From contig CM060066.1 in assembly GCA_030533445.1 (NCBI GenBank), positions 36,367,235 through 36,431,234 of the forward strand: a stretch of DNA of 64,000 bases, in the 5' to 3' direction. Positions within the stretch are counted from its first letter, which is position 1. Each line of letters opens with the position of its first letter. A model generated the notes under the pieces. It worked only from the letters and a program-made list of their open reading frames with translations. It had not been told where the DNA came from and did no database searches. A program made the position numbers and the translations under genes. Source of the DNA: Cyprinodon diabolis. Taxonomy: Eukaryota; Chordata; Actinopteri; Cyprinodontiformes; Cyprinodontidae. Of this stretch, positions 10,901 to 23,870 are shown piece after piece.

Positions 10901-12058
10901 TTGTCAGAGATGGGTAAATTCTGTAGTCGTAAATAATTGTGCATGAGTCGGGTCGGTAAATATTTTACATGACAGGAAATTAGCATGCATTGTTTTTGCA
11001 CATTTCTGTGTACTGCCTGTAACGTTTATCGGTAACAGCGGCGTTTGGACGGCTGAGTCGCCCAGAGAGTTTAGTTGCCTGCCCCGCTGTCACAAATCTA
11101 TGTCTGTGTTTGCTTCAGCAATCAGAGATTCACCCTCATGGCCAGAAAGCAGAAAGAAAAACAGTCTCCATCCCTGCTGCCCACACACTTTTTTCCAACT
11201 CTTCCTCTCGCTCATTCTTCCCTCTTTGTTGCTGATCTTTTCTCATCATTATTTATTCCACAACATGAGAATATTTTATTTTGTGTCTTAAGTTGAGAAC
11301 AAATGTTTTTTTACTCTTTTATATCTACAGCTTTTTTTTTGCTTCTTGCTTTATCACGCAGTAAAAGTATGTTTTCCTAATTTTTAAGAGATAATTCATA
11401 CTTTATAAGTAATGATTTGAAAACAAATTATAGCTAATATTCATACTTTTTTATAGTTAAAAATTGTATACCAGTACTTAAGGATTATAGAGACATAATA
11501 TATAGATTGCCATTGATCAAATGTCATCAGAATTCATTCACTGTTTCAACTAGAGATGCCACAACTGTTTTTTTTGTTTTCCAAACTTACCAAAACATAT
11601 TTTTATAACGATTTCAATGAGGACTTTGATATGAAGTGTTGGAAGAAGAAGAGCATCTTTTTAAGGGAGCATTCATGATGAAATGGGGTCTAACCAGTTA
11701 ATATTTAACTTTTAGTTACATTTTTATTGGTCTGTTGACCAATAATGATACTGGAGGTAGAAATGGGTTGGCCTTAGGGTTTCTGAAGGCAATATTTTTA
11801 TAAGATATCTACCTATATAGATAGATGGATGGATAAATGGATAGATATACTCAGAGCTCCCATTGGATAAATGTGATGTCAGAACTATAAAGCGGAGGAT
11901 GACTATTTTATATTTTCATCCCTTTTTCAATGATCCATATCTCATGGTATACTGTAGGTGAGGGTCATATCATAGACAAGTTGGTAAATCAAAATTTGTC
12001 TCTTAAGTCAGCTTTCTTTATCACCATAGGCCTGAACCAAAACATTCTCCCTGCCCTT

Positions 12059-12144
12059 ATCCATCCATCCATCCATCCATCCATCCATCCATCCATCCAT
12101 CCATCCATCCATCCATCCATCCATCCATCCATCCATCCATCCAT
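12059..12144. repeat. (CCAT)n microsatellite, about 21 units
   Basis: An uninterrupted run of the tetranucleotide CCAT, preceded by CCCTTAT and ended by ATACTC. On one strand it reads as an Ile-His-Pro-Ser repeat in an open frame (11930-12409), which is an artefact of the array and not a gene. Confidence 0.97.
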
Positions 12145-13022
12145 ATACTCTAGCTGGACTTCATTCAGTTTTATTACCTTTGCCTTTATTTTACTTTATT
12201 ATGAAGCTGAAACTGCTCCTTATAATGTAAAAAAAGCATTTAGCTTTCAGTTTGTCTCACCATTTCTTTTGTATTCTTCTTCAAACTGCCTCGGCTGCTT
12301 TCTCATTCTCTTTAAAGGCTTACTTGTTCACTTTCATATTATCAGTGTCTGTCATCACCCTTTTTTTCTGTCTCAGTGCTCTGTTATTTGTTTTGGGAAT
12401 CCTGTTTGAAACTATTTCCTCCACACTTGTTGGTTGTTATCTCTTAAGATGAAATGCGACAAGCTTGTCTTGTCAAATTGCCGTCTCAAAGCCAACACTA
12501 TGTGGCTAAATTGCTGAACATGTTGCAGCTGCCAAGCATGTTTAATCCGAGTTATTTTTTTCTGTATTTATGATGTGGCTGTATTCAGCTCTCCTGCTTG
12601 GCTGCAGTCTGAAAGCCCCTGCTGTCTTCTCACCTAAAGGCCTCTGCATTATGTATCATGGAGCTGGGCCTCAAACAGTTGGCCTCTGCATGCATCTGAG
12701 CATTTTTTTCCACCATCCACAGAAACACCATATTGAGATGCTGAGATCTGGTGTAAAATTTCAGTGTGGCTTATGATGATGCAATAAAGCTGATACTGTG
12801 TTTAGGGTAAAAACTAAATGTATTTTTTAAAATTATTATCATGGCTCTGCTTATTGGATGGGATGCACTTTATGTGTATTTTAAATTATCATATGTTCAT
12901 GTTAACAGGGCAGTTTATAACGTAAAAATATATCACTGCCATGTCATCAATTTCATTATAACTGTGTAACTTTCCTTCTTCAAATCTCTTCAATAAAACA
13001 GTGATATGTCTATAATAAATGA

Positions 13023-13065
13023 AATAGGATCTGGATAGATCACCAGCAGCTATCCAGATCCTATT
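13023..13065. repeat. Perfect 15-bp hairpin with 13-nt loop
   Basis: AATAGGATCTGGATA (13023-13037) is the exact reverse complement of TATCCAGATCCTATT (13051-13065). The loop is GATCACCAGCAGC. After one mismatch, ATG outside pairs with CAT. The surroundings are AT-rich. It could be the core of a short fold-back element or a structured intronic RNA. Confidence 0.85.
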
Positions 13066-13153
13066 ACATTATAATTCATAATCATCATTTCAATTTATAA
13101 TTCTTATTAATTCATTTAAAATTGTATCATGATAGACTTTGTAATGTGGGCAA

Positions 13154-13264
13154 CAGGGATGGGTGATGAGGCTCTAAAATCTATTCTCAGATTCCCATTT
13201 ATTAAAACTTCATATACAAAAGAATTTAATTAATTGATAAAAACCAATAAATTGCCCAGCCCTA
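13154..13264. mobile_element. Very short TIR element (111 bp)
   Basis: The left end CAGGGATGGGTGAT and right end ATTGCCCAGCCCTA are imperfect inverted repeats of the TAGGGCTGGGCAAT type. The flanks GTGGGCAA (13146-13153) and GTGGTCCA (13265-13272) match at 6 of 8 positions, consistent with an old hAT-type duplication. It is non-coding. Confidence 0.55.
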
Positions 13265-13289
13265 GTGGTCCAACACTGTATCATCATCT

Positions 13290-13605
13290 AAAAAAAAAAA
13301 AAAAAAAAAAGATTCAAATTCTCCTTGAACCCCAGTCGGCCTCGGCAGATGGCCGCTCACACTGAGCCTGGTTCTGCTGGAGGTTTCTTCCTGTTAAAAG
13401 GGAGTTTTTCCTCTCCACTGTCGCTACAAGCATGCTTAGTGTGAGGGATTGCCTTCAAGTTAATGAGTCGATGCAATCAACTGGTTTTCCTTAGATAGAA
13501 AACTTTGAATCAATTTGACTTTATGATCTGGTGAACTGTAAAGTGCCTTGAGATGACGTGTGTTGTGAATTGGTGCTATATAAATAAACTACATTGAACT
13601 GAATT
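13290..13605 (+). mobile_element. Poly(A) followed by a common fish retroelement 3' tail
   Basis: A run of about 21 A (13290-13310) is followed by a well-known teleost repeat tail: GGCCGCTCACACTGAGCCTG, GGAGGTTTCTTCCTGTTAAA, AGGGAGTTTTTCCTCTCCAC, GTGCCTTGAGATGACGTGTG and finally TTGGTGCTATATAAATAAAC then a TTGAACTGAATT-like end. It is the 3' end of a LINE or LINE-dependent element, 5' truncated. I do not commit to a clade. Confidence 0.7.
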
Positions 13606-13910
13606 CAGCATCATGTGTGCTAGGAAGTTTACTGGTCCTGGCCATGGGCGTGAACGCAGGGAGGATCCATCACACTCACCCTATGATGGGGATGAAGTCT
13701 TGAGGAGAACTAACAGTTTCCTCCTGTGAACTCACTTTTATGCCAAAATGCTTGCAATACCCCATTATTCAGTAGCTGCAAGTTAGAAACATATTCAGCT
13801 GTAATCTGGAACATGTGAAACACGCTAATATGCGTTGGAAATAAGTTTGTGATAAGTTACGCATAAGTTACTCATACGTTTTGGATAAGCTGGACACCAA
13901 GACTTATGAG

Positions 13911-14458
13911 TAGGGTTGTCAAAAGTATCAATATTCAAAAAAGTATTGATACTGAAACGTATCCGGATACAATACTCGTTTTTAAAAGTATCGATACAGT
14001 TCTACCACCAGTGGCACCTAAGCAGTCATTCATCTTATGCGCAGATTAGAGGAAAATGCACTTTCTGAACACTGTGTGATTGAATAATCTGTGCACCTTT
14101 CAGTTTCAGACTTTTTTTCTGTAATAGGTGCAGCTGCTGAGAATTATTTTCGTTTCATAACCGGTTTGGCTAGTGTCATTGTTATGTGTGTAAAGCATAG
14201 CCAAGTAAGGAAAACCTCATTTTAAATTTGTACGTTTTTTATCAAGCTTGCTTAATATTGTGCACAGCATACAACCTCAAAATATTGTTTATTGTATTTA
14301 TTTATCTATTTATTGTATTTTGTTTATTAATGAAAACATTTCTGTTGAATTTTGGAGTCTTTGTTTTTATCCTTGTGGTATCGAAAATGACATCAAGTAT
14401 CGAATATTTTACTTAGTATCGGTATCGAGTTGAAAAGTTTAGTATCGTGACAACCCTA
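13911..14458. mobile_element. hAT-like MITE (548 bp) with exact 8-bp TSD
   Basis: The ends TAGGGTTGTCA and TGACAACCCTA are near-perfect inverted repeats, flanked by CTTATGAG on both sides (13903-13910 and 14459-14466). Subterminal arrays of AGTATCGATAC-like motifs lie at both ends. It interrupts an older sequence with many ACTTATGAGTAACTTA-type words (about 13800-14650). It contains no transposase; the overlapping open frames at 14228-14433 are hydrophobic AT-rich noise. Confidence 0.9.
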
Positions 14459-15724
14459 CTTATGAGTAACTTAGACTTAACGTATCTCAAGATCAGATAA
14501 CTTACCTGAAACTTGCTCCCCGCATATGAGCATATGCATACTTCAGCTTGCTCATGACTTATACAAAACATACCCATAACTTATTAAACGTAAGCCAGCG
14601 TTTTTGTCAGATTTTTCATACGTCATACAGCATACGCTGTCTAAATTATCACGGTTTGACAGGGCTTAAGGGTCCTGGTAAGCTGTTGCAATGTCTAATA
14701 ATTTATTATAAAATTAGCCACCTCTAGATTCGTTACTGTCCATGTGGTCTGAATACCGTAGATTATAGATTAGATTATAGATGGTTGAAATATATGAAAA
14801 AAGGAAAAATGTTCTTTATGTCTCTCCAAACAGTTAATTGTAGACACTGTTGTTCTAGATGTTTCTTGTTGGTTTTCTCCTCCATCACATAGTTATACAT
14901 AAACAGCCTCTCGCCAGTTTCTTAAGTCTCCATTGGAACCTTTCGTTTCCTGTACTCTGAAAATGTTATTGGGTGTGTCATGATTATTTTTACCCCCTAA
15001 CTATGTATTTATTATGCTTACGCATTTGGGTTGACTTAAAGCTGCTGGGACAGGAGGGGACAACACAGGAGGCCAGGATATGACTCAGACCATATATTAT
15101 ACTCCCACCATTCATTCAGCAGTTTTTTTTGTTTTTTTTGTTTCATCTTTCGTTTTTTTATGAGATAAAACAGCTTTTTTCTCACTGGATTATCAGTCCA
15201 ACAAGCAGAGTGTGGGCACGGGGACAATTGTGTGTTTAAGGGCAACAGAGCAAATTGGAGGCGGGTGCAATCAGCAGCACTCTTTGAGGATTTCAAAGAT
15301 GGCTTGAAAAAAAACCACTCATCCCTGAACTTATTTTCCTTTCCAAGGGAGTGATCCGAGTCACTTTGCTCCCTGTCTCTGTTTTTTTTTTTTCCTTTTC
15401 TTTAATGATTTCAGATCCCATGCCTTTTTTTTTGTTCTTTGTAATTTACAGTGTTATTCCTAGCCAAGCATAACAGAAATGCTAAATTAAAAGTTTTCCT
15501 TAATTCAAAACTTCCTCCAATATCAACTATTACTAAAGTGATACCCTATGGCATATTTCACAGCCATGCGTGATGATGTAATGTGGAAGACGGCGTATGA
15601 TATTACGCTTTGCGGTGCTTGGTTGATTCACTTTAAACCAAAAGGAAAAATTTTGCATTTTGCAAATTTGCATTTCGAACTTTTAAAAGTTTGTTTAAAA
15701 TTCTCATTTCAGTTGGCTGGAAAC

Positions 15725-16926
15725 TAGGGCTGCAACTAACGATTATTTAAAAAATCGATGAATCGGCCGATTATTTTTTCGATTAATCGATGAATCGGAC
15801 AAAAAATATTTTTTATATTAACCTCTTTATTCCAAAATAAACATTTTAGACAGAACAAAAAAAACCCCAAATACAGGTTGCTCATTAACTATACTGGTGC
15901 AATATGAAAAATAAATGTTTGTGTTAAAACTACGCACACTTACATGAGAAATGTAGCTGTACATCCACAAAATATAGGGTACTTTGTTTCATAAAGTGCA
16001 AAAAAAGACATTTTTGTTTTTAAAAGCCCCTAAGGGGTTAAAACAAGAAGAGAACTAGGGGTGCTAAAAAAACACATCCTCCAAAGACAGATATTTACAT
16101 GGAAATGTGGCATATAATTAATTGACATATTACTGATCTTGCTGGATTTTATTCTGTTTTACTTCCATAAATTGCAGGATCTTTACTTATAAAGTAAATA
16201 TAAACGCTGCTTAAGCTAATTCAAATGAAATTAAAAGTAAAATAAGTAGCCAACCTTATCACTGTCTGTAGCCTACTTACAAGGTAAGGAAAGCATCAGA
16301 TGAGCTACCTGAGAAACTAACGTTACGTTTCCCCACTTTAAAACGAAACAAACATGGTGGTTCCGTGCCATGTTCATTTGTTTTTACAAAAGTTGCATGC
16401 TACGACTTTTTTCACTTTACAAAGCGCAGGCTATTTTAATTATTGTGATCAATTTGCGCCGTCAATCCCGGAGCATGCGCGCTTCATTTGCAGTCTGGAC
16501 GCTGAGGGTAAACATCCTGCTGCTCTGACTGCAGCGCTGAGGGACTCATGCAGGAGCGGGAGAACGGGGTTGGGATGGGGGAGGCGCCCCACGGCAGAGT
16601 AGGAACGATACATGCTTTCACGTAAGAGTCTCCAAAAGCCACCAGTGACACCGTAAAAAGTCGCCAGATTTGTCGCTAGTCGCTTTTTTGAAAAATAGTC
16701 GCTGGAGGGGTCTGAAAAGTCGCTGAGTTGGCAACACTGCACCTGCGGCGCTGACTCGCTCTGCCGTATTTTTTCTTCTTCCCCCGTTTCAGTCAAGTGG
16801 ATGTGATGACGGCGGCGGCGGATGACGCATTATTCGCGCGTCACAACTAATCGATGATGAAATTCGTTGCCAACACTTTTAAAAGTCGATTTTTATCGAT
16901 TTTATCGATTCGTTGTTGCAGCCCTA
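15725..16926. mobile_element. Non-autonomous hAT element, copy 2 (1,202 bp), inverted relative to copy 1
   Basis: The ends TAGGGCTGCAAC and GTTGCAGCCCTA are flanked by exact CTGGAAAC duplications (15717-15724 and 16927-16934). Its reverse complement aligns along most of the element at 6454-7748, sharing for example GGGGCGCCTCCCCCATCCCA. It keeps about 220 bp (about 16600-16820) missing from copy 1 and lacks two blocks that copy 1 has, so the two are independent deletion derivatives of a longer parent. No intact transposase is present. Confidence 0.92.
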
Positions 16927-19900
16927 CTGGAAACACAGCTCTTGTGACTGAGGCAGACCACACTTATGATTTTTGTGAGCTGTATGATATTAGGTGGGTT
17001 GTGAGAAAATTACGATTGCCTGCTTAGAGCAGAGGATTGATCGTGACCGGTCATCTGATTTGTTAATTTTACTCTTTCCCATTAGGATCTGTGCGAGAAA
17101 TGAGAGTTACATTCAGCCCTGAGTAGCATGGCCAATTCATTTTACATATTGAGCTGTTTGTCATGAAGCCTGACATTGATGCAATGTACAACCAAATTGC
17201 GTACAACAAATTTGCTGCCAAATGCCCAAATGTGCTGAGGGGCTCTTGTTCTTTTAATGGCACCTAAAACCATCAGTTAAAGCTTTTCTCTAAAGCTGCT
17301 TCAGTGAAAGATCGAGCTCCTCTGTTTTATTTGGCCTTCTCATTATCCTTTTCCCATTAGTGCTGAGTGATAAGGTAACATTTGGACAGATTCATTGGGT
17401 CAGCTCCTCTTTCACCCTGACTTCTCTGTTGTTGTTAGTATAGGTCTATATAAATATTCAACATCCTCTATCCACCCTTAGCAAATGGCTTGTTTTACCC
17501 CGTCTTTCCTTGTCTTTTTCCCATTTTGGTCTTCAGTGATGAGCAGAGCAATTCTGTTTTAAGATCCATCTCTCATTGGCCTTTAAAAGGGCTTATTATT
17601 TTGTAATGTTTTAGCAGTATTACAGTATCATTGGAAATATAAAGAGTTCTTATGTAAAAAACACAAAGGCTGTTTGAGCCAATATTTTTTTAGATGTCAT
17701 TAAGTTGAAATGAAACTCTAATCAAATTGTAATCTGGGAGGATTTTATTGACAGGCTGCAGGTGCTTTAACGATGATATGAACTTAAAATTTTGTAATTT
17801 TGTAATTTCCTGAACACTGTGCTAAAATAAAATGAATATTTTCTCATCAACATGAGCTTAATATTGATTTTATTCATTTCTCCAAATCTGTGAGCTCTAA
17901 AGACAAATGTGTCCAACATTTCTAGTAAAACTTGAGGTCAGGGTCACCTAGATCTTATAACCAGTCGAAGGGAATGGTTACATGGAATTGTAAAAGTTAA
18001 TTGAATGAAGTCATACAGAGATGAACTTTTTCAGTCAAATTTATGCTCCCAGTGTTATAAATATATTGTAATCAACCAAAAAACAAGAAACAAAAAAAAC
18101 CCCAAAACAACAAAAATGTGATCAGCCGTTTCGGTCAAATATGACCCTCTCATAAAAAACTGATGGTTCGCTTTTTTAATTGACTTTTTTTCGATATTTT
18201 TTAATTTAAAATATTGTGCAATAAAATTGTTGAAACTGTTGTTTTACCATAGAAATATAATTGCTACGCATAGATGTAGAAATATTTAAATGAACAGAAT
18301 TTAGAGGAAAAAAATAAAAACTTTCCCTTTAGGCAGTAACTGTTAATTGTCTCTTATGAGTAACACTTATAAACACAGTTTTGAATATATATATATATAT
18401 ATATAAAAATACAGTTTTTTAACTTTTATAAAATGGACTAACTGTTTTATTACTGGAAAGACCTTCTGCAGGATGTCATTCCATTCAGCTCTCCAGAGCT
18501 CAGGGTAATCCTTGAACCATTCCCTTGTCCATGTTTTCCTGAAGACAATATTTTATTGCAAACATAATATATAATGAGTCGTCTCCACCAACTAAAATAA
18601 TTATGATAAAACATTACTCAAAGAACCACATAAAAGAATAAACACCATCAGTTCAGAATTAACATTCAGCTTTTCCATCTTTATCTCCACTTCAGCTTCA
18701 AAGCCTGCTGGAATATAATTATGGAGTAATTAGTCTTGTCTAGTTTTTTATTTTTCTTAGTTTGAAAAAGTTCTCCATTATTTTTGGGCATTTAATTCCA
18801 TTAATGGAAAAGGCTTTGTAATTGCTTCTATTATTTTGTTTAATTGTACATAAAAAAATCAAACTTATTACAATTCTTACATTTTTTTGTAGTCTTTTTT
18901 TCTTTTCTTTTTTTTCCCCGTTTTAAAGGAAGTACCAATGAAAAAGCTTTACTCTGCAAATCATGTTCACTTATACACCCATGTTCAGTATATGAGCAAA
19001 GTAATTTGCACCAAGCATTTCAAAACACGTTTTTGATGCATAATATCACTAATCAATCCAACGCTTGCAGTTGTTCACTAAGGTCAATATTCTTTGTTTC
19101 ACTTTGACTGCCTAATTATGTAATTAAAGAAACCAATGAATACGTATATTGTAGCGAAATAACCAATCATTGGTCCTTGGAGGTCGCTATACATCCACCC
19201 CTCTATTGTAGAAAATTATGTGAAGCAAAAAGTAAATCTTTGGTATGCAAGTTTAAATATGACACATCTAATGTTTAATACTTAAAACAAATGTCTGAAT
19301 ATACCCCCCTGCTATTTGCCAGTTGTATTACCATTTGGTCCCCACACATTTCCATTTTGTGCCTTCAGCATTGACATTTGCTGACTCATTTTACTTGCCT
19401 TAAATTGAGCTGCACCCTTCGACTTTTTTTCCCTTTCTCTAATTTGACATGTTGAGATGAAGCAAAAGTGAATGAAAATATGAATGAACTTGAAGAAGGT
19501 AACAGGTTGGGAATTTTGCCGTCATCATGCTCATTAATGAGGTGTCTTCAACTATGTCCATACAATTAAAAAATGGCACAAAGGAAGTTCAACCTGCAAA
19601 CTGAGACGTTGATACTAGGGATGCCATAATCTGGCATTGTAATGGCTCCTACATCTGCTGAATATGGGCCCATTTTAAAAAAGAAATGTTTTTTCTGTTG
19701 TCAAAGCACATCTCAATCATGCTCATGGTGGTTTCAAACGGATGTATTGGTGTTAAGAAACACCAATGCGTGAAAGTGCAAAATTTCCAGCACCCCTTGA
19801 ACTTTTAATTTTCTTGCTTCTTTGTGTGAAAATTGGCCATGTGTAGCTTTTTATAAACAATTCTGTTTCTATAGCTGGTAAAAAAGTTCTCACTCCTTTA

Positions 19901-22900
19901 ATCTTTGTACTTGAATAATAACTATGTTCAGAACAGATTGAGGGTTTTATGTTTTAATTTATTGAATGCTTTGTTAATAAAATAACAGGAAAATGACCTC
20001 AAACAAAAAATGTCAAATAGGAAACAAATTGTTGTCCTGCCAATGGTCTAAACTGATTAATTGGTTGTGCCCACTATATAGGAGTCGAATTCTGAACTAC
20101 AGTAAGGGAAGTGGTCAAAAATGAACTGATAAGCATTTGGCTTTTAAATCTTGCCTGGTTAAAAAGTATCACTACCTATATTTTTTAATTGGAAGAGAAC
20201 AAGGGGATTTGTTGATAGATATGGTCAGACTGACTTTATCCACACCAAGTTTATAAAGGTTGTCACACTTTCTCCATGTGCAGTAAATAAAAAAACGTAC
20301 TACATATGGGGAAAGAGAGAGAGAAGAGACGATGAACAGAGAAATAGCTGTTCATTACTGCCAGTTCACGAGTAGTGTTGGTTTAATGAAGACGGATAGT
20401 GCTTCTAGCTGTCAACACTAGAAGTCTATCTTAATATTAAGCAGTCCTACCATTAGGAACCTCTTCTCCATGTTAGGAGATTGATCTGGAGCATTTACTG
20501 ACTTGGTCAACTCTCTAATTAGGCAGCAGTTTGACACAGAGTCCTTTTTTTCCATCCGCTCTCCCACTACGATCAGCCTGACCTTGTCTTTTCAGACAGG
20601 ATAGTAAAAAAACTTTCTTTATCTGCTGCAAAAAAAACCCTGAGGTATCCAGAAAAGCTTCAAATAGCCCTTCTGACTATTCAGTAAGAATAAGATGGAT
20701 CCTATTTCCCCTCTGCAAGGAAGTACAGGATAAAAAAATACTTTCAGAGGCTCATTACCTTTCATCTGAATGCTAGATGTTTTTTCATATCATCTAGGAA
20801 TTTAAAAATATAATTCAAATTAACAGTCTGTTTTTTATTCTATGTAGAGCCAGATTGTTTCAGGCAATAGATCAACATTTCTTTGTGTGATTAAAGGTCA
20901 GGTTTCAGTCGCTGATGGCAATGAATGAAAATATACCATATTGCTGTGCAGGGACCTTGTCCTAAAGGGGAAAAAGACTTCCCAGTCATGTTGGGCATAT
21001 AAAACAAATATTCATTGCTATTCAGAGTAAAGTTATTCGTATTATTTTGGTTTCAGTGTGCTGACTGCATTTTGAATTCCAGCACAACTGGTGAGAAGCA
21101 GAGGAAGTAAAAAATAAGGCGGAGGTTGGAATTGGGTCAGGTAACATTGCAAAAATAAATCTAGATGTTTCTTTTTAAACATATATTATGATTTTATCAC
21201 AGCATTTGCTTTTATTATGTTTGTCAAAATGTCTTACTTGTATACTCTCAAGATGGAAATGACTCCCAGACTGTTTAGCCACAAAAGATCATTTTAACCC
21301 AAACAGATAATGCCTCTACAGCTCACTTCTGTTACTTGTAACTTATCTCATTAAAGAGGATAATAAAATGAATGTGTCTGCACACATGCAGAGATAAACA
21401 ATGGAGCAAGTTTGCCTCATAGACAGTATCTGTCTATACTTTTGCACTTTGGTAAAAGGTTCTAATCCTTCATGATCTGTTTTAATCTCCTCTCCCACCA
21501 ATCACTGAAATTAAACACATTTATGCATAAATGTGCATTAATGTGTTGCTATGCAAAAGAATATTTCAGAAGGATATAACTTCATCCCTTCACTCATTTC
21601 TAACATTAACTAATCCTCAACTTAAACAAGCTTGATATGATTAGGGCTGAAAACTTAAATCTTCTTAGGTTGGATTAATTATTTTTATTTGAAATATAAT
21701 TTAATTACCTGTTTGGTGAAGCCTTCGGATGATAGTTAAAAGGGTGATTAAGGTACTGACAGGGTCAGCAACAACATTATTGAAAACTTTATTGTTTAAG
21801 ACAGTATCACTTTGAACCAAAAAGCTCTAAAATATGGCAGCACTTCCCAAACACTGTTGCAGCAGCACCACCAACCTGTGCTGATGACATAAAGCTGGAA
21901 AGATTCATGTTATTTCCTAATTTTAACAAGTCTGTGTGATTCTCAATGTAATCTGCTGCTGTTGCTGGCCCTCTGCTTCATTGTTACAATTGTTGTGCAC
22001 ACAGAGAGGGTTAAATATTGGTCATTTCAGCTGTGCTTGCCTCTATCGTATCAAATCAGCCTTCTGCTCAATGGATACCCTCATGTTTTCAGAGCACTCT
22101 CGGTAAACGTGAGAGATGGTTATTTGTGAAGCCACTAGATAATCGTTAAATTATCAAACCACCCTTTCTGCTGATCTTATTCAGCTTGTCTAGACCTCTA
22201 AATGTATTGCATTGCCGACATGTGACTGGCTGACTCAGCATTTGTACAAACAATCAATAGGGCTCCACTTTCCCCCATTGTTTTTTGCAGGTTTATTGTT
22301 ATTTTTTTTTATATTTATGCTGTTTCAGAATCTGTTCAAGTGATGGGTTTTAGGCACAATTTATTCTTGATATATTCTTATATTCTATTGATATATTTAA
22401 ATTAATTTTAATGATCAAACAGGATTTGCTTTGTTTGTTTGTTACTAGGTAACCAGACATTTCCATCTTATGAGTTTTTAGCTAATACAGTCTTGCCTCT
22501 TCCTCTCCTCCTGATAAAGGGATAGTCATCCATCCAGATGATCAGCTTTCTCTTTCAGGATGCTGAAGACAGAGGGTTATGTTTTTTTTCCTCTTTCCTA
22601 CATTCTCATCCTCCAACCTTTAATTTTCCTTTCCGGCCTCTGGTTCGCTCTTACGCCTCTCAGCTTTCTCCTTCTTCCTTTCCTGTCTATTTTTTGACCT
22701 ATTATTCCTGCTGCCTCCCAAATGTTTGCACTCTTTCCACCTCTTGAAGCAATACAGAACATAAATGAATCGTTACCGTTTGATCCCTGAAACATCTCCC
22801 GGCACTTGTACCCTTGAAGATCAGACAGTCTTGCATAAAACATTTTAATATTTTATCATCTGACAAGGTTATCTTGGAGCCATCTTATTAGAATTATATG

Positions 22901-23220
22901 TTTATTTGAAATGTTTTATATCTCTTTGAAGTTTTTAACTTTTCTGGATATTTCTTTTTGAACTGTATCTGAGTAGTTTTTTTTTAGTTTTCTTTAGACT
23001 TTTAGATTAATATAGATAATTCAACAATTATAGTGATTACAATTCTGGCCTCCTTAAAGTAATAGAAGCTTGAGTATAGATTATTGTAAAAATCACGAGC
23101 TGTATTGCACTAAACACATTCCTTTTCTATGGTATCAAACTTCATCTGGAAAATTAGGATGGACTTTTTTCTCTGTAATGCTATAACTTGCATCATTCTC
23201 ACAGCTTTACTGATGACCAG

Positions 23221-23310
23221 ATGTGGGTAGAGTACCCAAAATCTGAACTCGAGTAAGAGTGGCAGTACTTGAGTTTTTTTTTTTTTTAACTGAAGTAAAA
23301 GTAAAAAATT
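23221..23310. repeat. Fragment of a fish repeat related to the element at 29124
   Basis: AGATGTGGGTAGAGTACCCA followed by ACTCGAGTAAGAGTGGCAGTACTTGAG and a T-run resembles the left end of a widespread AAGTAC-rich fish TIR element. The partner end is not found nearby. The following 23325-23830 carries ATATCGTATTGTC and GTATCGCAATACC motifs typical of another TIR-element family, whose ends I cannot define. Confidence 0.4.
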
Positions 23311-23870
23311 TATTTAGCGATCTATTGTGATATTCGGCTGCCCGATATAATAATGATCTTCAGTTCCCAGTATCAATTAAAAAAAAAATCAATTTTTTTT
23401 ACCTAAAACAATGAGGGAAAATGGGCTACCTCTGAACCGTCACTCTGGCAGATAGAACTGTGAAGCCCTTTTACTATGCGGCGCAGCGCTATATCTCTAG
23501 TCGCAGTCGCAATAGGAAATGTAGACTCACTCAAACCCCAAACAACATGAATACCAAAATAATAACTAAATGATCAATACCTGCAGATGAACATATGCAG
23601 TACTTGCTTTTTTATCTATTCATTTAATTTTGATAGCTGGGAAAAATATTGTAATAGATATGCAATAGTGATATTGCAATATTACTGATATCGTATTGTC
23701 ACCCAAGTATCGTGGCACGTACCGTATCGCAATACCCATGGAAATATGTGGTATGTCAGTTCTAAATAACATTGCAGAAAGGCTTAACTGTCTTTTAAGA
23801 GTTTGAAATCGTAAAGAGGGCATCTTGTTTCTTCCACTCTATGCGTATGTACTCTTTTCTATGGGTTTAA

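Noticed and set aside
12059..12144. CRISPR-like spacing of CCAT repeats
   Set aside because: The run is a pure tandem tetranucleotide without spacers, in a eukaryotic intron.
11930..12409. 159-codon open frame on the plus strand
   Set aside because: Its length comes from the CCAT microsatellite (Ile-His-Pro-Ser repeats) and flanking AT/CT-rich DNA; no domain and no codon bias.
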